The notes under the pieces are model-generated. The model ran no database searches, had not been told where the DNA came from, and saw only the letters and a list, made by a program, of their open reading frames with translations. This document shows, piece by piece, positions 8,741-17,481 of a DNA stretch of 64,000 nucleotides; the stretch's first letter is position 1, and each line of letters starts with the position of its first letter. Source of the stretch: Hyphomicrobiales bacterium (GTDB lineage: Bacteria; Pseudomonadota; Alphaproteobacteria; Rhizobiales; Beijerinckiaceae); NCBI GenBank assembly GCA_028290285.1, contig JAQGKD010000029.1, forward strand, positions 1-64,000. The letters run 5' to 3'. A program made the translations under genes and the position numbers.

Positions 8741-10417
8741 ATGACGCAGGTTGGACCCGACGTGACCGACACGAGCGAGACGACGGCGGGCCGCTGCTAT
8801 GCGGATCTGCATGAGCATATCGAACGGCTCGACGCCGCCGGACTGCTCTATCGGATCGACGCGCCGATCAACAAGGACACGGAGATGCATCCCCTCGTGC
8901 GCTGGCAGTTCCGGGGCGGGATTCAGGAAAAGGATCGGCGGGCCTTTCTCTTTACCAACATCGTCGACAGCAAGGGCCGCCGCTACGACATGCCGATGAT
9001 CGTCGGCGCCTTCGCTGCCTCCTCCGACATCTATCGTGTCGGCATGAATGTCGACAGCATCGAGAAGATCGGTCCGAAATGGGCGCACGCGATGTCCCAT
9101 CCCGTGGCCGCCAATGTGGTCACGAGCGCGCCGTGCCAGGAGATCGTTCTGAGCGGGGCTGAACTCGAAGGCCGTGGCCAAGGGCTGGAATCGCTCCCAA
9201 TCCCGATCTCGACACCGGGTTTCGATGCGGCCCCGTATCTGACCGCGACATGCGTGATCACATCGGACCCCGAGACCGGCACCCAGAACATGGGCACCTA
9301 TCGCGCGCAGCTGAAATCGCCGACGCGGCTCGGGATGATGATGGCGGTCAGCACACGGCCCGGCGGTTTCGAGCACTGGAAGAAGTATCAGGCTCTGGGG
9401 CGCAGGATGCCCATTTGTCTCGTCGTCGGCTGTCCGCCTATCGTCGGCTTTCTGGGGCCGCAGAAACTGCCGATCGGCGTGGACGAAATCGAGGTCGCCG
9501 GCGGCCTTGCGGGCGGACCGATCAACATGGTGCACGCGACAAGCGTCGATCTCATGGTTCCCGCCGAATCCGAACTCGTCATCGAGGGTTACGTCGATCC
9601 CGACTACCTGGAACCGGAGGGGCCGTTCGGGGAGTCCCACGGCTATGTCGCGCTCGAGGAATATAGCGTCGTTGTCGAAGTCACCGCGATCACGCGGCGT
9701 CGCAACGCGATCCTGACGTCGATTATCTCGCAGGTCACGCCGAGCGAATCGAGCGTCGTCAAGCGTCTCGCCTACGAGCCGCAATATATGACCCATCTGC
9801 GCGATCATCTGGCGATCAAGGGCATCAAGCGCGTGTCCATGCACGAGCCGCTGACGAACCTGCGCCGCATCGTCATCCTGCAGTTCGCGCCCGGCACGCC
9901 ACGCACCGAGATCTGGCGGGCGCTCTACGGCACGCTGACGCTTCAGGCCGCGATCGGCAAGTTCGTCATCGCAGTCGATGAAGATATCGATCCCGAAAGC
10001 ACCGACGCCGTGTTCTGGGCGATGTCCTACCGCTGCAATCCCGCCGAGGACACGCGCATCGTCGATGAGCGCGACAAGGGCCACGGCCCACGCACGACGG
10101 AAAAGCCGGGCGCCGATTCCGCCATGCTCGTCGATGCCACCATGAAACATCCGATGCCGCCACTGGCGCTGCCGAAGCGCGAGTTCATGGAGAACGCCAA
10201 GGCGCTGTGGGAGCGGCTGGATCTTCCGCAGTTGCGGCCCGAAGCGCCATGGTTCGGCTATTCGCTCGGCGACTGGACAGACGAATGGGACAAGACGGCC
10301 ATGGATGCCACGCGCGGCGACTGGATGGACAAAAGCGAATCCTACCGGCAGCGCCGCCGCAAAGGCGTCGACCTGAACACGCCCTGCCGAAGCGTCCCGC
10401 CCGAAGATGCCAAATAG
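8741..10417 (+). CDS. UbiD family (prenylated-FMN) decarboxylase
   Basis: 558 residues, somewhat longer than typical UbiD. The family's E-R-E catalytic triad is visible: arginine in GTYRAQLKSP and the two glutamates in PEGPFGESHGY. The family decarboxylates, or reversibly carboxylates, aromatic and alpha,beta-unsaturated acids or aromatic acyl-CoAs with prenylated FMN. No UbiX-type prenyltransferase is in the window, so the cofactor must come from elsewhere in the genome. The start at 8741 has AAGGA upstream. With a CoA-transferase and molybdenum hydroxylase in the same cluster, it may remove a carboxyl group from an aromatic dicarboxylate or its CoA ester. Phthaloyl-CoA decarboxylase and furandicarboxylate decarboxylase are the closest precedents by context only. 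Confidence 0.88.
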   Translation: MTQVGPDVTDTSETTAGRCYADLHEHIERLDAAGLLYRIDAPINKDTEMHPLVRWQFRGGIQEKDRRAFLFTNIVDSKGRRYDMPMIVGAFAASSDIYRVGMNVDSIEKIGPKWAHAMSHPVAANVVTSAPCQEIVLSGAELEGRGQGLESLPIPISTPGFDAAPYLTATCVITSDPETGTQNMGTYRAQLKSPTRLGMMMAVSTRPGGFEHWKKYQALGRRMPICLVVGCPPIVGFLGPQKLPIGVDEIEVAGGLAGGPINMVHATSVDLMVPAESELVIEGYVDPDYLEPEGPFGESHGYVALEEYSVVVEVTAITRRRNAILTSIISQVTPSESSVVKRLAYEPQYMTHLRDHLAIKGIKRVSMHEPLTNLRRIVILQFAPGTPRTEIWRALYGTLTLQAAIGKFVIAVDEDIDPESTDAVFWAMSYRCNPAEDTRIVDERDKGHGPRTTEKPGADSAMLVDATMKHPMPPLALPKREFMENAKALWERLDLPQLRPEAPWFGYSLGDWTDEWDKTAMDATRGDWMDKSESYRQRRRKGVDLNTPCRSVPPEDAK

Positions 10418-10424
10418 GAAATCC

Positions 10425-10439
10425 GCCGGGCTTCCCGGC
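10425..10439 (+). other. Short intergenic hairpin
   Basis: GCCGGG and CCCGGC pair around a 3-base CTT loop, 8 bases after the UbiD stop. There is no T tract, so it is not a standard terminator. It may stabilise or process the mRNA between the decarboxylase and the binding-protein gene. Confidence 0.35.
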
Positions 10440-10512
10440 TGAGCAAGAGAAGACATGCAGACGCATACGCCAGCAACGACGTAGCGAACAAAAATCATCA
10501 GGGAGTGTACCG

Positions 10513-11541
10513 ATGCATCGTTCGATCTATCTGGGACTCAGCGCGACTTTCGCAGCCTTGGTCTGCGCCACAGGCGTAAATGCGCAAGCGCCCGAGGAAT
10601 TCTACAAGGGCAGGACGATCGACATGATCATCGGCTACGCGCCCGGTGGCAGCAACGACACCTACGCGCGCATTCTTTCGAACCACATGGGAAAACATAT
10701 TCCCGGGCACCCCGGCATCGTCATTCGCAACATGCCGGGGGCCGGAAGCTTTCTTGCCGTGAACCAGGTCTACAGCGCTTCGCCGCGCGACGGGACCGTC
10801 ATCGGGCTGGGTGCTCCCACCATCGCTCTCGATGAACGTCTCGGGACCAACGGCGTTCGTTTCAAGACGAAGGACCTGAACTGGATCGGCCGCACCAATT
10901 CCATCGTCAATATCGTGATGACGTGGAAGACGTCGCCGGTAAAGAAGATCGAGGACGCATTCACGCGGGACGTAAATCTGTCCGGGACCGGAGCAGGGTC
11001 CACGGTCTCGATCTATCCCAACGTGCTCAACAAGATCGTCGGCACGAAGTTCAAGCTCATCATGGGCTATCGCGGTTCGAGCGAGGCGATGCTCGCCATG
11101 GAGCGCGGCGAGGCGGAAGGGCATTCCACATCGTGGGAAGCGGTCAAGACCGCGCATCCGGCATGGATCACGGACGGCAGCATCAACAACATCCTTCAGT
11201 TCGGGCTGACACGCCATCCTGAAATGAAGGACGTGCCGACTGCGATTGAATTGGCAAAGACCCCCGAACAGAAGGCCATCCTCACGGCCGTGATGAATGC
11301 GACCGAGGTCGGGACGGGCTTCTTCACGACGCCCGGCGTTCCCGCTGATCGCCTGAACACGCTCCGCCGTGCTTTCGACCAGACCATGAAGGATCCGGAC
11401 TTCCTGAAGGAGGCGGAAAAGATGCGGGTCGATATTCAGCCGCTCACGGGTGAGAAACTTCAGGAGCTCGTGGCCAGCGTGTCCGACCTCTCACCGGAGC
11501 TGACAGAAAAGCTCCGCGCTGCCTATGTTCAGGACCAATAG
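10513..11541 (+). CDS. Bug/TctC family periplasmic substrate-binding protein
   Basis: 342 residues. The N-terminal signal peptide (LSATFAALVCATGVNAQA, cleavage after NAQA or NA) is followed by the Bug fold: GRTIDMIIGYAPGGSND and NMPGAGSFLAVN. Bug proteins bind carboxylates in the periplasm and usually deliver them to TctA/TctB membrane proteins; neither partner is in the window, so this is an orphan binding protein. The start at 10513 follows CAGGGAG. It is placed after the UbiD gene and before the CoxG-like gene. It probably captures the acid degraded by this cluster, and a second paralogue lies at 41253. Confidence 0.88.
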   Translation: MHRSIYLGLSATFAALVCATGVNAQAPEEFYKGRTIDMIIGYAPGGSNDTYARILSNHMGKHIPGHPGIVIRNMPGAGSFLAVNQVYSASPRDGTVIGLGAPTIALDERLGTNGVRFKTKDLNWIGRTNSIVNIVMTWKTSPVKKIEDAFTRDVNLSGTGAGSTVSIYPNVLNKIVGTKFKLIMGYRGSSEAMLAMERGEAEGHSTSWEAVKTAHPAWITDGSINNILQFGLTRHPEMKDVPTAIELAKTPEQKAILTAVMNATEVGTGFFTTPGVPADRLNTLRRAFDQTMKDPDFLKEAEKMRVDIQPLTGEKLQELVASVSDLSPELTEKLRAAYVQDQ

Positions 11542-11564
11542 TCTGGCGTTCAGGAGGTGTAAGC

Positions 11565-12131
11565 ATGAAGATCAAGAACGAAGTCCTCATCAAGCGCCCG
11601 ATCGACGAAGTCTGGGCTGCGATCAGCGATATCCCCCGCGTGGCGCGCTGCGCCCCGGGGGCTGAACTCATCGAGTCGCGCAGCGACGACACGCATGTGG
11701 GCACGATCGGCGTTCGGCTTGGGCCGGTGGCACTCAAGTTTAAGGGAATCGTGCAGTTCGTCGAGCGGGACGAGGCTGGATACCGGATCGTCGCCAAGGC
11801 GCAGGGCAACGAGGAGAAGGCGCGCGGCAACGCCAATGCCGACGTCGTCTTTGCACTCACGCCAGCTGACGGGGGCACCCGTATTTCCGTCGACTCAGAC
11901 ATACAGCTCGCAGGAGCGATCGCACAATACGGGCGAGGCACCGCGCTCATTCAGGGCACTGCGCAGGCCCTGATGACGCAGTTCGCCAAGAACCTCGAAG
12001 CCAGCCTGTCCGATCCCGACAGCGCGCAGGCCGGCGCGAGCAAGGAAATCGGACTGACCAGCACGTTGGCGAAAGGCATCTGGAACGCCGGGGCAGGGAT
12101 GCTTCGGCGCGGCGACCCCGACAAGGCTTAG
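11565..12131 (+). CDS. CoxG-like SRPBCC family protein
   Basis: 188 residues. It begins with the CoxG-type pattern MKIKNEVLIKRPIDEVW, followed by IPRVARCAPGAELIES, and continues as a START/SRPBCC ligand-binding fold. In carboxydotrophs CoxG attaches CO dehydrogenase to the membrane, and similar proteins accompany other molybdenum hydroxylases. Here it probably serves the hydroxylase at 1743-5449. A GGAGG ribosome site lies upstream, 23 bases after the Bug gene. The C-terminal 45 residues, after the SRPBCC core, look like a linker with a short amphipathic tail. Confidence 0.82.
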   Translation: MKIKNEVLIKRPIDEVWAAISDIPRVARCAPGAELIESRSDDTHVGTIGVRLGPVALKFKGIVQFVERDEAGYRIVAKAQGNEEKARGNANADVVFALTPADGGTRISVDSDIQLAGAIAQYGRGTALIQGTAQALMTQFAKNLEASLSDPDSAQAGASKEIGLTSTLAKGIWNAGAGMLRRGDPDKA

Positions 12132-12187
12132 GTCCGGCGCGTCCTTTAGAGGTGGTGCTAACGTGCCTCGAGGTGCTCGGTCTGATA

Positions 12188-12217
12188 TAAGCTCGTCCAC
12201 AAGAAGAGACGAGCTTA
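12188..12217 (+). promoter_or_regulatory. Perfect 10-bp inverted repeat before the MmgE/PrpD start
   Basis: TAAGCTCGTC and GACGAGCTTA pair perfectly around a 10-base loop. The repeat ends 11 bases before the ATG at 12229, right next to the ribosome site. It has no T tract. It could be an operator, an RNA hairpin that affects translation start, or an mRNA-stabilising element between CoxG and MmgE/PrpD. Confidence 0.45.
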
Positions 12218-12228
12218 AGGGAAGAGAC

Positions 12229-13602
12229 ATGGCAGGCGCATCCGACACTCCGATTTCAGCCGAAGCCGCGACTCTCGCTGCCTATGTCGCCGGCACGATG
12301 GACCGGCCGCTTCCCGCGGACGTGCTGCAAAAAACCAAGTTCCATGTGCTCGACACGCTGGCCGCGATCCTTTCCGGCTCGCGCCTGCGCGCCGGCGTTT
12401 TAGGCGCAAAATATGTCGCAGGACTTAACGGCGGCGGCGACGCCACCGTCATCGGCACGCAATGGCGCGTGCCGGCTGAAAGCGCGGCCCTCGCCAACGG
12501 CATGGCGGGCCATGGCGACGAGACGGACGATTCTCATCTCGGCGGTCGCTTCCATCCGGGCTGCGGCATCATTCCCGCCGCTCTCGCCATCGCCGAGGAG
12601 CAGGATCTCGGCGGCGCAGATTTCCTGCGCGCAGTCGCGCTCGGCTACGACATCGGCGCCCGGCTCACCATGGCGCTGGGTTACACCCGTCCCGACACGG
12701 CGAAGCACAGCACGCATTCACTTGCGCCCGCCTTCGGCGCGGCGGCGGCCTGCGCGGCGCTGTTCCGCTTCGACGAGCAGCGCGTGCGCTGGGTCATGTC
12801 CTACGCCTCGCAGCAGGCGTCCGGCATTCCGTTCTGGCAGCGCGACACGCACCATGTGGAGAAAGCCTTCGACTTCGGCGGGATGGGCGCGCGCAACGGC
12901 GTTGCCGCCGCGCGCATGGTGGCCGCGGGCTTCTCCGCGGTGGAAGATCCCTTCTCGGGCAAGCACAATCTCTTCACCGCGCTGGGCGACGAGCCGGAAC
13001 CCGCGAGACTTGTGGCCGAACTCGGCGAGCGCTACGAAATCATGCAGGCCTCCATCAAGAAATGGTGCGTCGGCTCGCCCATCCAGGCGATCCTCGACGC
13101 GACGACCGCGCTGGTGAAGGAGCATCGCGTGAAGTCCGCCGATGTGCGCCGCATCACCATCACCATGCCAGACGACCGGATCCACATCGTCGATGACCGC
13201 ACCATGCCCGACATCTGCGCGCAGCACCTCTGCGCCATCGCTATTCTGGATGGGGGCATCACCTTCGAAAGCGCGCATGATTATGCCCGCATGGCCGACC
13301 CCGCCGTGCAGGCGCTCCGCGCGTGCATCGATCTCGTCGCCAGCGCGGAGCTCACGGTGGCTCTTCCGGCGCGTCAGGCCATCGTCCAGATCGAGACGGA
13401 CAGGGGAGTGCTGCGCCACCACGCGCGCGCGGTGCGCGGGACGCCGGACAATCCGATGACGGCGGCGGAGATCGAGGTAAAGGCGCTGGATCTCGTCGCG
13501 CCGATCATCGGCGCGGACCGGGGCAGGGTGCTCGTCGCCGTTGTCGCGCAGCTCGAGCAACTTGGCTCCATGCGCGATCTGCGCGCCTGCCTAGAAGCGT
13601 GA
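12229..13602 (+). CDS. MmgE/PrpD family protein
   Basis: 457 residues of the 2-methylcitrate dehydratase/cis-aconitate decarboxylase superfamily. Recognisable segments are LDTLAAILSGSR, GMAGHGDETDDSH, KKWCVGSPIQAILDAT and a C-terminal AEIEVKALDL. Members dehydrate, decarboxylate or isomerise carboxylic acids. This one sits at the end of the catabolic cluster, so it may act on a ring-cleavage or side-chain intermediate. I chose the ATG at 12229, preceded by GGGAAGAGAC, over an in-frame ATG at 12163 that lies upstream of the hairpin. It is convergent with the CoA-transferase at 13620. Confidence 0.88.
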   Translation: MAGASDTPISAEAATLAAYVAGTMDRPLPADVLQKTKFHVLDTLAAILSGSRLRAGVLGAKYVAGLNGGGDATVIGTQWRVPAESAALANGMAGHGDETDDSHLGGRFHPGCGIIPAALAIAEEQDLGGADFLRAVALGYDIGARLTMALGYTRPDTAKHSTHSLAPAFGAAAACAALFRFDEQRVRWVMSYASQQASGIPFWQRDTHHVEKAFDFGGMGARNGVAAARMVAAGFSAVEDPFSGKHNLFTALGDEPEPARLVAELGERYEIMQASIKKWCVGSPIQAILDATTALVKEHRVKSADVRRITITMPDDRIHIVDDRTMPDICAQHLCAIAILDGGITFESAHDYARMADPAVQALRACIDLVASAELTVALPARQAIVQIETDRGVLRHHARAVRGTPDNPMTAAEIEVKALDLVAPIIGADRGRVLVAVVAQLEQLGSMRDLRACLEA

Positions 13603-13619
13603 GTGTGACCAGCAGCGGC

Positions 13620-14858
13620 TTACGTGACGCCGGCGTCTGCGAGCCCCTGGATCGCGGCGGGATCCAGCCCCAAAACGTCCGCGAGCACCTCGCGCGTATG
13701 TTGCCCGAGCATGGGCGGCGGCAGGCGGTATGCGACCGGCGCGTCCGATAGCCGGATCGGATTCCCGACAAGCGGCACGCTGCCTGCGAGCGGATGGTCC
13801 ATCTCGATCCTGACGCCACGGTCCTGGACGTGCGGATCAGCAAACACTTCAGCCAGAGTGTTCACGGGACCGCAGGGCACGCCGACCTTTTCGAACATGG
13901 CGACCCATTCGGCAGTGGGGCGCAACATCGTTGCCTGCTGAAGGGATGGAATAAGCTCCAGCCGGTTCTCGACTCGCGCGCGATTGCTGATGAAGCGCGG
14001 GTCAGTCGCCCATTGGGGATGACCGAGGCACACACACATGCGCGCAAACTGCCCGTCGTTGCCAACGGCGACGATCATCGCGCCGTCGGCTGTGGGAAGG
14101 TCCTGATACGGAACGATGCTCGGGTGTGAATTTCCGAGGCGCACGGGCGACGTGCCTGTCAGGAGATAATTGGAACCCAGGTTCGCCATGGCGGCGATCT
14201 GGCTGTCGAGCAGCGCCATGTCGATATGCTGCCCCCGGCCGGTCGCGGTCCTGTGAGTCAGCGCGGCTAGAATTGCAACGGTCGCGTAAAGGCCGGTCAG
14301 GATGTCGGTGATGGCCACGCCGACCTTCTGCGGCCCGTCGCCCGGCTGCCCATCTGCGCGCCCCGTGACGCTCATCAGCCCGCCCATGGCCTGAACGAGA
14401 AAGTCGTAGCCAGCCCGATGCGAATAAGGACCCGTCTGCCCAAACCCCGTGATCGAGCAATAGACGAGCCGGGGGTTTAGCGCATGCATCGACGCATAGT
14501 CGAGGCCGTATTCTTGCAGGCCTCCGACCTTGAAATTCTCGATGAGAATATCCGAAGATTCCGCGAGCTTCAAAATCAGCTTGCGGCCCTCCGGATGCGT
14601 GATGTCTATCGTGACCGACTTCTTGTTCCTGTTGGCGCAGAGGAAATAGGCGGATTCGGACGTCTCCGCCCCCTCGGCATCGTGTAGATAAGGAGGCCCC
14701 CAGCCGCGCGTGTCGTCACCCGCGCCGGGCCGCTCGATCTTGATCACTTCCGCGCCGAGATCGCCCAGCATCTGGCTGGCCCACGGACCCGCGAGCACGC
14801 GCGACAAATCCAGCACGCGAAGCCCTTCGAGGCAGGCTGGCGAACCCAGTGGCGGCAA
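13620..14858 (-). CDS. CaiB/BaiF (class III) CoA-transferase, possibly glutarate-specific
   Basis: 412 residues with the class III signature (GPWASQMLGDLGAEVIKIE) and the catalytic-aspartate segment RAGYDFLVQAMGG. Only about 170 bases separate it from the glutaryl-CoA dehydrogenase gene on the same strand. This pairing matches succinyl-CoA:glutarate CoA-transferase plus glutaryl-CoA dehydrogenase, so glutarate activation is a reasonable guess. The specificity is not shown by the sequence itself. It is convergent with the MmgE/PrpD gene, with a 17-base gap. Confidence 0.88.
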   Translation of the reverse strand: MPPLGSPACLEGLRVLDLSRVLAGPWASQMLGDLGAEVIKIERPGAGDDTRGWGPPYLHDAEGAETSESAYFLCANRNKKSVTIDITHPEGRKLILKLAESSDILIENFKVGGLQEYGLDYASMHALNPRLVYCSITGFGQTGPYSHRAGYDFLVQAMGGLMSVTGRADGQPGDGPQKVGVAITDILTGLYATVAILAALTHRTATGRGQHIDMALLDSQIAAMANLGSNYLLTGTSPVRLGNSHPSIVPYQDLPTADGAMIVAVGNDGQFARMCVCLGHPQWATDPRFISNRARVENRLELIPSLQQATMLRPTAEWVAMFEKVGVPCGPVNTLAEVFADPHVQDRGVRIEMDHPLAGSVPLVGNPIRLSDAPVAYRLPPPMLGQHTREVLADVLGLDPAAIQGLADAGVT

Positions 14859-15031
14859 TTGATCGCTCCTTCACTCACGCATTGGATGCTTCAGTCGAAG
14901 CGGGCTGCCTTGCGCATCAGCGCGTGAACTTCGACGGGTTGAACGACGTACTCGGCTATGCAGATCGACAAGCACGAGCGCCGCGCGGCTCGGTTCGTCA
15001 ACAAGGTTCTTCATGAGAGGAGCCTTCGCCT

Positions 15032-16240
15032 TCAGAAAAAGGCCTGCAAGCCGGTTTGCGCGCGCCCGAGGATCAGCGCATGCACATCGTGCGTTCCCTC
15101 GTAGGTATTTACCGCTTCGAGATTCTGCGCGTGGCGCATGACGTGATAGCCGATCTGGATTCCATTGCCACCGTGCATGTCGCGGGCCTGTCGCGCGATA
15201 TCGAGCGCCTTGCCGCAATTGTTGCGCTTGATCAGCGAAACCATCTCCGGCCGCGCGCGGCCTTCGTCGAAGAGACGCCCGACACGCAGGCTAGCCTGTA
15301 ATCCCAGTGCGATTTCCGTCTGCATGTCGGCCAGTTTCTTCTGCACCAATTGAGTCTGCGCGAGCGGCCGTCCGAACTGCTGGCGATCCAGCGTGTATTG
15401 CCGGGCGCGATGCCAGCAATCTTCAGCTGCGCCCATCGTTCCCCATGCGATGCCGTATCGGGCGCGGTTGAGGCAACCGAACGGCCCCTTCAGGCCGCGC
15501 ACATTCGGCAGCAATGCGCTTTCGGAAACCACGACGCCCTCCATCACGACTTCTCCCGTGACGGAGGCGCGCAGGCTCAGCTTGCCCTCGATCTTCGGCG
15601 CGGTAAGGCCCCTCATGCCTTTTTCGAGAATGAAGCCCCGGATCTCGTTGTCATGGGCCGAGGACTTCGCCCAGACGACGAAGACATCCGCAAGAGGCGC
15701 ATTTGAAATCCAGGTCTTCGAACCGGTGAGACGATAACCGTCCGCCACTTTCTCGGCGCGCGTGCGCATGCCGGCGGGGTCCGATCCGGCGTCGGGTTCG
15801 GTAAGGCCGAAGCAGCCGATCCATTCGCCCGAAGCGAGCTTGGGCAGATAGCGGCGACGCTGCTCCTCGCTGCCGTAGGCGTAGATTGGATAAATGACGA
15901 GCGACGATTGCACGCTCATCATGGAACGGTAGCCTGAATCGACACGCTCGACCTCGCGCGCGACCAGGCCGTAGGACACATAGCTCGCACCTGCGCCGCC
16001 ATATTCTTCCGGCAGCGTGACGCCGAGCAGGCCTAGTTCCCCCATCTCACGGAAAATCGCGGCATCCGTCTTTTCCTGCAGATAGGCATCGTTGATGCGC
16101 GGCATCAGCTTGTCCTGCGCATAGGAATGCGCGGCGTTCTGGATCTGGCGCTCCTCCTCGTTGAGCTGATCTTCCAGCAGGAACGGATCGAACCACGAGA
16201 ACCCGCCCGCACGTCCAGCGATAGAACCGGCCTCACTCAT
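15032..16240 (-). CDS. gcdH: Glutaryl-CoA dehydrogenase (acyl-CoA dehydrogenase family)
   Basis: 402 residues. It oxidises and decarboxylates glutaryl-CoA to crotonyl-CoA using FAD. The family signature is strong: [13 protein letters not shown] contains the Arg and Ser that hold the substrate carboxylate in characterised enzymes. [14 protein letters not shown] is the FAD region, and [16 protein letters not shown] carries the catalytic glutamate. I chose the ATG at 16240 because it begins the conserved N-terminus (MSEAG...[13 protein letters not shown]); an open frame extends further upstream into the tRNA gene and is not real. It links the catabolic island to crotonyl-CoA and acetyl-CoA. Confidence 0.9.
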   Translation of the reverse strand: MSEAGSIAGRAGGFSWFDPFLLEDQLNEEERQIQNAAHSYAQDKLMPRINDAYLQEKTDAAIFREMGELGLLGVTLPEEYGGAGASYVSYGLVAREVERVDSGYRSMMSVQSSLVIYPIYAYGSEEQRRRYLPKLASGEWIGCFGLTEPDAGSDPAGMRTRAEKVADGYRLTGSKTWISNAPLADVFVVWAKSSAHDNEIRGFILEKGMRGLTAPKIEGKLSLRASVTGEVVMEGVVVSESALLPNVRGLKGPFGCLNRARYGIAWGTMGAAEDCWHRARQYTLDRQQFGRPLAQTQLVQKKLADMQTEIALGLQASLRVGRLFDEGRARPEMVSLIKRNNCGKALDIARQARDMHGGNGIQIGYHVMRHAQNLEAVNTYEGTHDVHALILGRAQTGLQAFF

Positions 16241-16526
16241 TGCATTTTCTCCAGAAAACTCACGCCGTGGCACCGCTTCCGCGATCATCAAGCTGTCGGG
16301 CGCTTCCATATGAAAGCGCCCTGTGGGCCAACTTCGCATCCTGGGTTTGAAAGCGCGCGTAAGCAGATGCGGATTTTCATCATGCCACGATATTTGAGTC
16401 CGTTCTCGTCCGGTCGTATGTTCAACGAACCCTGCACGCGGACCGGTCGGGATAGCCGGGACAGATCCGCGGCCCGGGCTAGGGACCGTGCCCGCCGGGG
16501 GTGCTCTGAAACACTGAATAGGGCTC

Positions 16527-16616
16527 TGGCGGAAGAGGTGAGATTCGAACTCACGGTAGGCTTTCACCTACGGCGGTTTTCAAGACCGCTGCCTTAAACC
16601 ACTCGGCCACCCTTCC
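16527..16616 (-). tRNA. tRNA-Ser (anticodon TGA)
   Basis: 90 nt. It folds as a class II tRNA with a long variable arm. The acceptor stem pairs GGAAGGG with CTCTTCC, followed by the discriminator G and an encoded CCA. The D-arm reads TGGCCGAGTGG. The anticodon loop is CTTGAAA, with TGA at 16580-16582 on the complementary strand. The T-arm contains GTTCGAATC. It reads UCA and other UCN serine codons. Confidence 0.96.
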
Positions 16617-16820
16617 AGGCCCAAACCAGGCCGGACGCGAGCGCGTCGTGGCGCTTCGCTTGCCTCCGCGCGACGCGCGGTGACATGGCGCGTTGATACC
16701 GAGCGTCGGGCGCCTTGTCGAGTGCCGAGCGCGCCTCGCGAAAATATCTCGCTTTCGTGTAGAGCCGTTTGGTCGATTGCCACGTAGCTTCCTCGGTCTA
16801 AACGATACGAGGAGCGGGCA

Positions 16821-17228
16821 ATGGCACTATCGCGGGCAGCATCTTTCATCGGGGCTTTGCTGGCAGGCGGGCTGGTCGCGCCGCAAGCCGGCATGGCCGA
16901 TGCGTCACTCTCGCTCTCGGGGCCCGACCTCGGACGCGCTGTCTCGGGACGGCAGATCTATCTTTCCACCCCGCTCGGGGGCGAGTTTCCGCTCAATTAC
17001 CGCGCCGACGGCCGGGTCGACGGTACTGGCGACGCCGTTGGCCTGGGTAAGTTCATGCAGCCGAAGGATAGCGGGAGGTGGTGGGTCGCCGGGAACAAGC
17101 TCTGCCAGAAGTGGACAAGCTGGTATGATGGCAAGGTTTTCTGCTTCACGCTTCAGAAGGCAGGCGAAGATCGGCTCAGCTGGCGGCGGGACGACGGGAT
17201 GAGCGGCACGGTGCGCGTGGGACGCTAG
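16821..17228 (+). CDS. Secreted hypothetical protein (DUF995-like)
   Basis: 135 residues. The N-terminus is a probable signal peptide (ASFIGALLAGGLVAPQAGMA, cleavage after GMA). The mature part has a repeated small beta pattern and ends with GRWWVAGNKLCQKW...CFTLQKAG. The tryptophans and paired cysteines recall the DUF995 family of rhizobial periplasmic proteins. Function is unknown. A GAGGAG ribosome site lies 8 bases before the ATG. It stands alone between the tRNA gene and the RlpA-like gene. Confidence 0.7.
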   Translation: MALSRAASFIGALLAGGLVAPQAGMADASLSLSGPDLGRAVSGRQIYLSTPLGGEFPLNYRADGRVDGTGDAVGLGKFMQPKDSGRWWVAGNKLCQKWTSWYDGKVFCFTLQKAGEDRLSWRRDDGMSGTVRVGR

Positions 17229-17481
17229 CTCAAGCTTCGGCGTAAAGCCGCGTAGCATTCCCCACGGTGCATGGCAGGGCTTCGCCGCAATTTGGTCCCA
17301 ATTGCCGGGCCTAGCTGCCTCCTATCGGGGGCAGACCATCCGACTCGGGGCCGAAGTTGCGTCCCGACCGGGTTCGGTGGAAAACCTTTCCTTAACCGAC
17401 CTCGCGCAAAGGTGGGGATTGCCGTGGATAGTTTCCTCGCGATCTCGACAGGCGCCGCCGAGACTTGAGGGACAGCCATCC

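Noticed and set aside
8654-10498. 614-codon minus-strand open frame opposite UbiD
   Set aside because: Antisense shadow; the UbiD frame carries the catalytic triad.
16241-16567. N-terminal extension of the glutaryl-CoA dehydrogenase frame
   Set aside because: It runs into the tRNA-Ser gene and precedes the conserved N-terminus of the family; the ATG at 16240 is the sensible start.
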